DNA of 64,000 nt from Bradyrhizobium diazoefficiens (GTDB lineage: Bacteria > Pseudomonadota > Alphaproteobacteria > Rhizobiales > Xanthobacteraceae). Each line of letters starts with the position of its first letter. Positions within the stretch are counted from its first letter, which is position 1. Position numbers and translations under genes: made by a program. Below, piece after piece: positions 62,447 to 64,000 of the stretch. The stretch covers positions 3,720,001-3,784,000 of the forward strand of contig NZ_CP067041.1 in the NCBI RefSeq assembly GCF_016599855.1, given 5' to 3'. The notes under the pieces are model-generated. The model saw only the letters and a list, made by a program, of their open reading frames with translations. It made no database searches and was not told where the DNA came from.

Positions 62447-63724
62447 ATGGAGACCATTGAGGCCTATCTGGAGCGCAAGCACAGGGAAATCGGGCTGCTG
62501 AACGATTGCCTGAAGAGCCCGCGGCGCTTGCCTTGTCCGCGATCGGTGGATGAAGTCGTCAAGACAAAATTCCAGCTCACCGCTATGCTGCACGGGGAGC
62601 ATGCGCTGCAGGACTGGAAGGCGACGGAGACGGCGTGGTCGGCATCGGCCTGTCCCACCAGCGGTCCATTCGCTTTCAGCTATGACTACCAGCGGGCAGA
62701 TCTCAGTGTCAGCGGTCCTTCGTTCTATGAACCCGGGCATGGCTGCATCAGCGAGACGATCTATGGCGCCTCGGGCATGGCTGCGATCTCGACGCTGCTG
62801 CTGGCTTCCGCGCCAATTTTCGCCAAGGCCGACATCCTGGTGTTGCCGGGTTCTTACGGCGAGACGCTGGAGCTGATCGAGCGCTTTGTCCCAAACTTGC
62901 GCCTTATCATCTTGAAGCTGCCGCTCCTGGATGCGTTTGCCCGCGCAGGCATGCCGCGAATTCTGCTGCTGGATTCGTGCGTCGCTGCCGGCGCGTTCGA
63001 AGCCGCCCTGCACTGCGACGGCTCAGCGCTCGACCTGCTGGTGTTCGACACGACATGCTTTGCCGGCCGCTCGGGGCGCATCCGCCGCGTGCTGCGCTGG
63101 GCGCAGCGATGCGAACTTCCGGTCGTGATGGTGCGAAGCCATAACAAGCTGGATTCGCTCGGCGCGGAATACGGAAGGCTCGGTTCTGCGGTTTTCGTCG
63201 ACTGGAGCGAGCAGGGCGCTAAGCCTGGCCGTTCGATGGTCGAACGGCTTGCAGCGGAAACCCGTAATGCGGTTCGCCTCTTGGGCGGCGCGGCGCTGCC
63301 GGCCCACTTCCCGCCCTATCTGGGCAGCGAAGCCTATTGGACGCTGACCAAGAGGCGCGTCGCAGCCATCCTGCGCAATGGCCGCCATGCGGCCCGGCTT
63401 TTTGCGCGCGAACTGGCCTCGCTCTCGGCCGAACTCCACTTCACCCACGGTCTCTACGTCACGCTCCGCGCCGGCCATCCTCTTGACGAGGCCAGCGCGC
63501 GGCAAGCCGCGGAGGCCTTGAGCCGCGATCTGAGCCGGAAGGGATATCCTATCCGCCACGCTGGCAGCTTCGGTTTCGATTTCGCCGCGACCGAATGGTT
63601 TCACGACGCGACCACGGATCGGTACAGCGTCCGGGTCGCGGTCCCGGATCTGCCGACCGAGCTGTGGAATGATCTTGCAGCGGCGATTGCCGAATGGTGG
63701 ACGTCGAATCAATGCTGGCTCTGA
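62447..63724 (+). CDS. PLP-dependent transferase fold protein of unknown function
   Basis: 425 residues from ATG 62447; a TTG at 62402 is the alternative. The central part resembles cystathionine gamma-synthase-like enzymes: YGASGMAAISTLLLASAPIF, then LPGSYGETLELIERF, LLLDSCVAAGAFEAAL and LLVFDTTCFAGRSGRI. The likely Schiff-base lysine is in VMVRSHNKLDSLGAEYGRLG. Divergence is strong, so the reaction cannot be predicted, and it may be an unexplored subfamily. No cofactor or pathway genes adjoin; the neighbours are small envelope genes and tRNA-Arg. Confidence 0.6.
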   Translation: METIEAYLERKHREIGLLNDCLKSPRRLPCPRSVDEVVKTKFQLTAMLHGEHALQDWKATETAWSASACPTSGPFAFSYDYQRADLSVSGPSFYEPGHGCISETIYGASGMAAISTLLLASAPIFAKADILVLPGSYGETLELIERFVPNLRLIILKLPLLDAFARAGMPRILLLDSCVAAGAFEAALHCDGSALDLLVFDTTCFAGRSGRIRRVLRWAQRCELPVVMVRSHNKLDSLGAEYGRLGSAVFVDWSEQGAKPGRSMVERLAAETRNAVRLLGGAALPAHFPPYLGSEAYWTLTKRRVAAILRNGRHAARLFARELASLSAELHFTHGLYVTLRAGHPLDEASARQAAEALSRDLSRKGYPIRHAGSFGFDFAATEWFHDATTDRYSVRVAVPDLPTELWNDLAAAIAEWWTSNQCWL

Positions 63725-63882
63725 TCGTCACGCCGGCATGCGGTTGAATTTTCAGCCGATTGCCTCGCCAGGATCATTCGATCGCCGACGGTTGCTTCTG
63801 ATGGCTTCGACGCGCCCACGCCTGAACGGCGGAGGCGACACGCTTGCGATGGACGCCGTCGCCCTTCGAAAAGACCGAGGCT

Positions 63883-63959
63883 TGGCGATCCCGGCAGGAA
63901 TCGAACCTGCAACCCTCAGAGTAGAAATCTGATGCTCTATCCAGTTGAGCTACGGGACC
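63883..63959 (-). tRNA. tRNA-Arg (anticodon TCT)
   Basis: Minus strand: starts GGTCCCGTAGCTCAACTGG, anticodon loop ATTTCTA in TCAG/CTGA stem region, T-arm GCAGGTTCGATTCCTGC, acceptor end CGGGATC and encoded CCA. Its 3' side faces the window interior, next to the PLP-fold gene. Confidence 0.95.
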
Positions 63960-64000
63960 GTCGTGAGTCCCCCGGTTTTGGGGGCTGGCCGTTCATCTAG

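Overview
The window looks like chromosome of a Bradyrhizobium-type alphaproteobacterium. The clues are high GC, small periplasmic and PilZ proteins typical of that group, EcfG-type promoters (GGAAC-N16-CGTT), GTTC-N7-GTTC LexA-type boxes, a hydrophilic HU protein, an NdufS4-like complex I subunit and tRNA genes with encoded CCA. Genus is inferred from gene character, not from a database search.

Layout. 1-4757: end of a CaiB/BaiF CoA-transferase, then a tripartite tricarboxylate transporter (tctC, tctB, tctA) overlapping a PdxA-family dehydrogenase; this is an uptake and catabolism unit for an unknown acid. 5240-7720: glycosyltransferase, L,D-transpeptidase and a small secreted protein ending in IC-x-GC. 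7786-11067: RpoH-type sigma factor, a 72-residue membrane protein with a perfect EcfG promoter, and FtsH. 11250-19528: NmrA-like protein, RecJ, a dehydrogenase, a class II aldolase relative, an MltB-type transglycosylase, small proteins, and a MarR regulator divergent from an AhpD-like protein across twin operators. 19578-24384: M23 peptidase, then EF-P, EpmA and EpmB, then a second IC-x-GC protein. 24443-27438: DAHP synthase behind an aromatic-codon leader peptide and terminator (an attenuator), HdeD and a PrsW-type protease. 27780-31440: PilZ proteins, tRNA-Glu, GST, a 26-residue membrane peptide and glyoxalase I.

31720-35383 is an AT-richer accessory stretch with the look of a small defence island: a HEPN-like protein, a broken AbiTii gene, an unknown 187-residue protein and a deoxyribosyltransferase/TIR-like effector overlapping it tail to tail, then decayed coding sequence. 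35515-42739 is dense with very small genes; three carry perfect EcfG promoters and two carry LexA-type boxes, so general stress and SOS control appear to meet here. 43007-48615: Sir2, a twin cold-shock protein, DUF192, tRNA-Pro, OpgC, the NdufS4-like subunit and an Lrp regulator. 48635-55498: AraC regulator divergent from a complete leucine/isovalerate degradation operon (ivd, mccB, mccA, HMG-CoA lyase). 55595-58523: TRAP transporter dctPQM on the minus strand, separated by a long inverted repeat. 58846-63959: small envelope proteins, an unexplained PLP-fold protein and tRNA-Arg.

The strongest unusual signals are the aromatic attenuator at 25561-25729, the set of perfect EcfG promoters in front of tiny genes, and the degraded defence island. 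All assignments are from reading the sequence; no searches were run.
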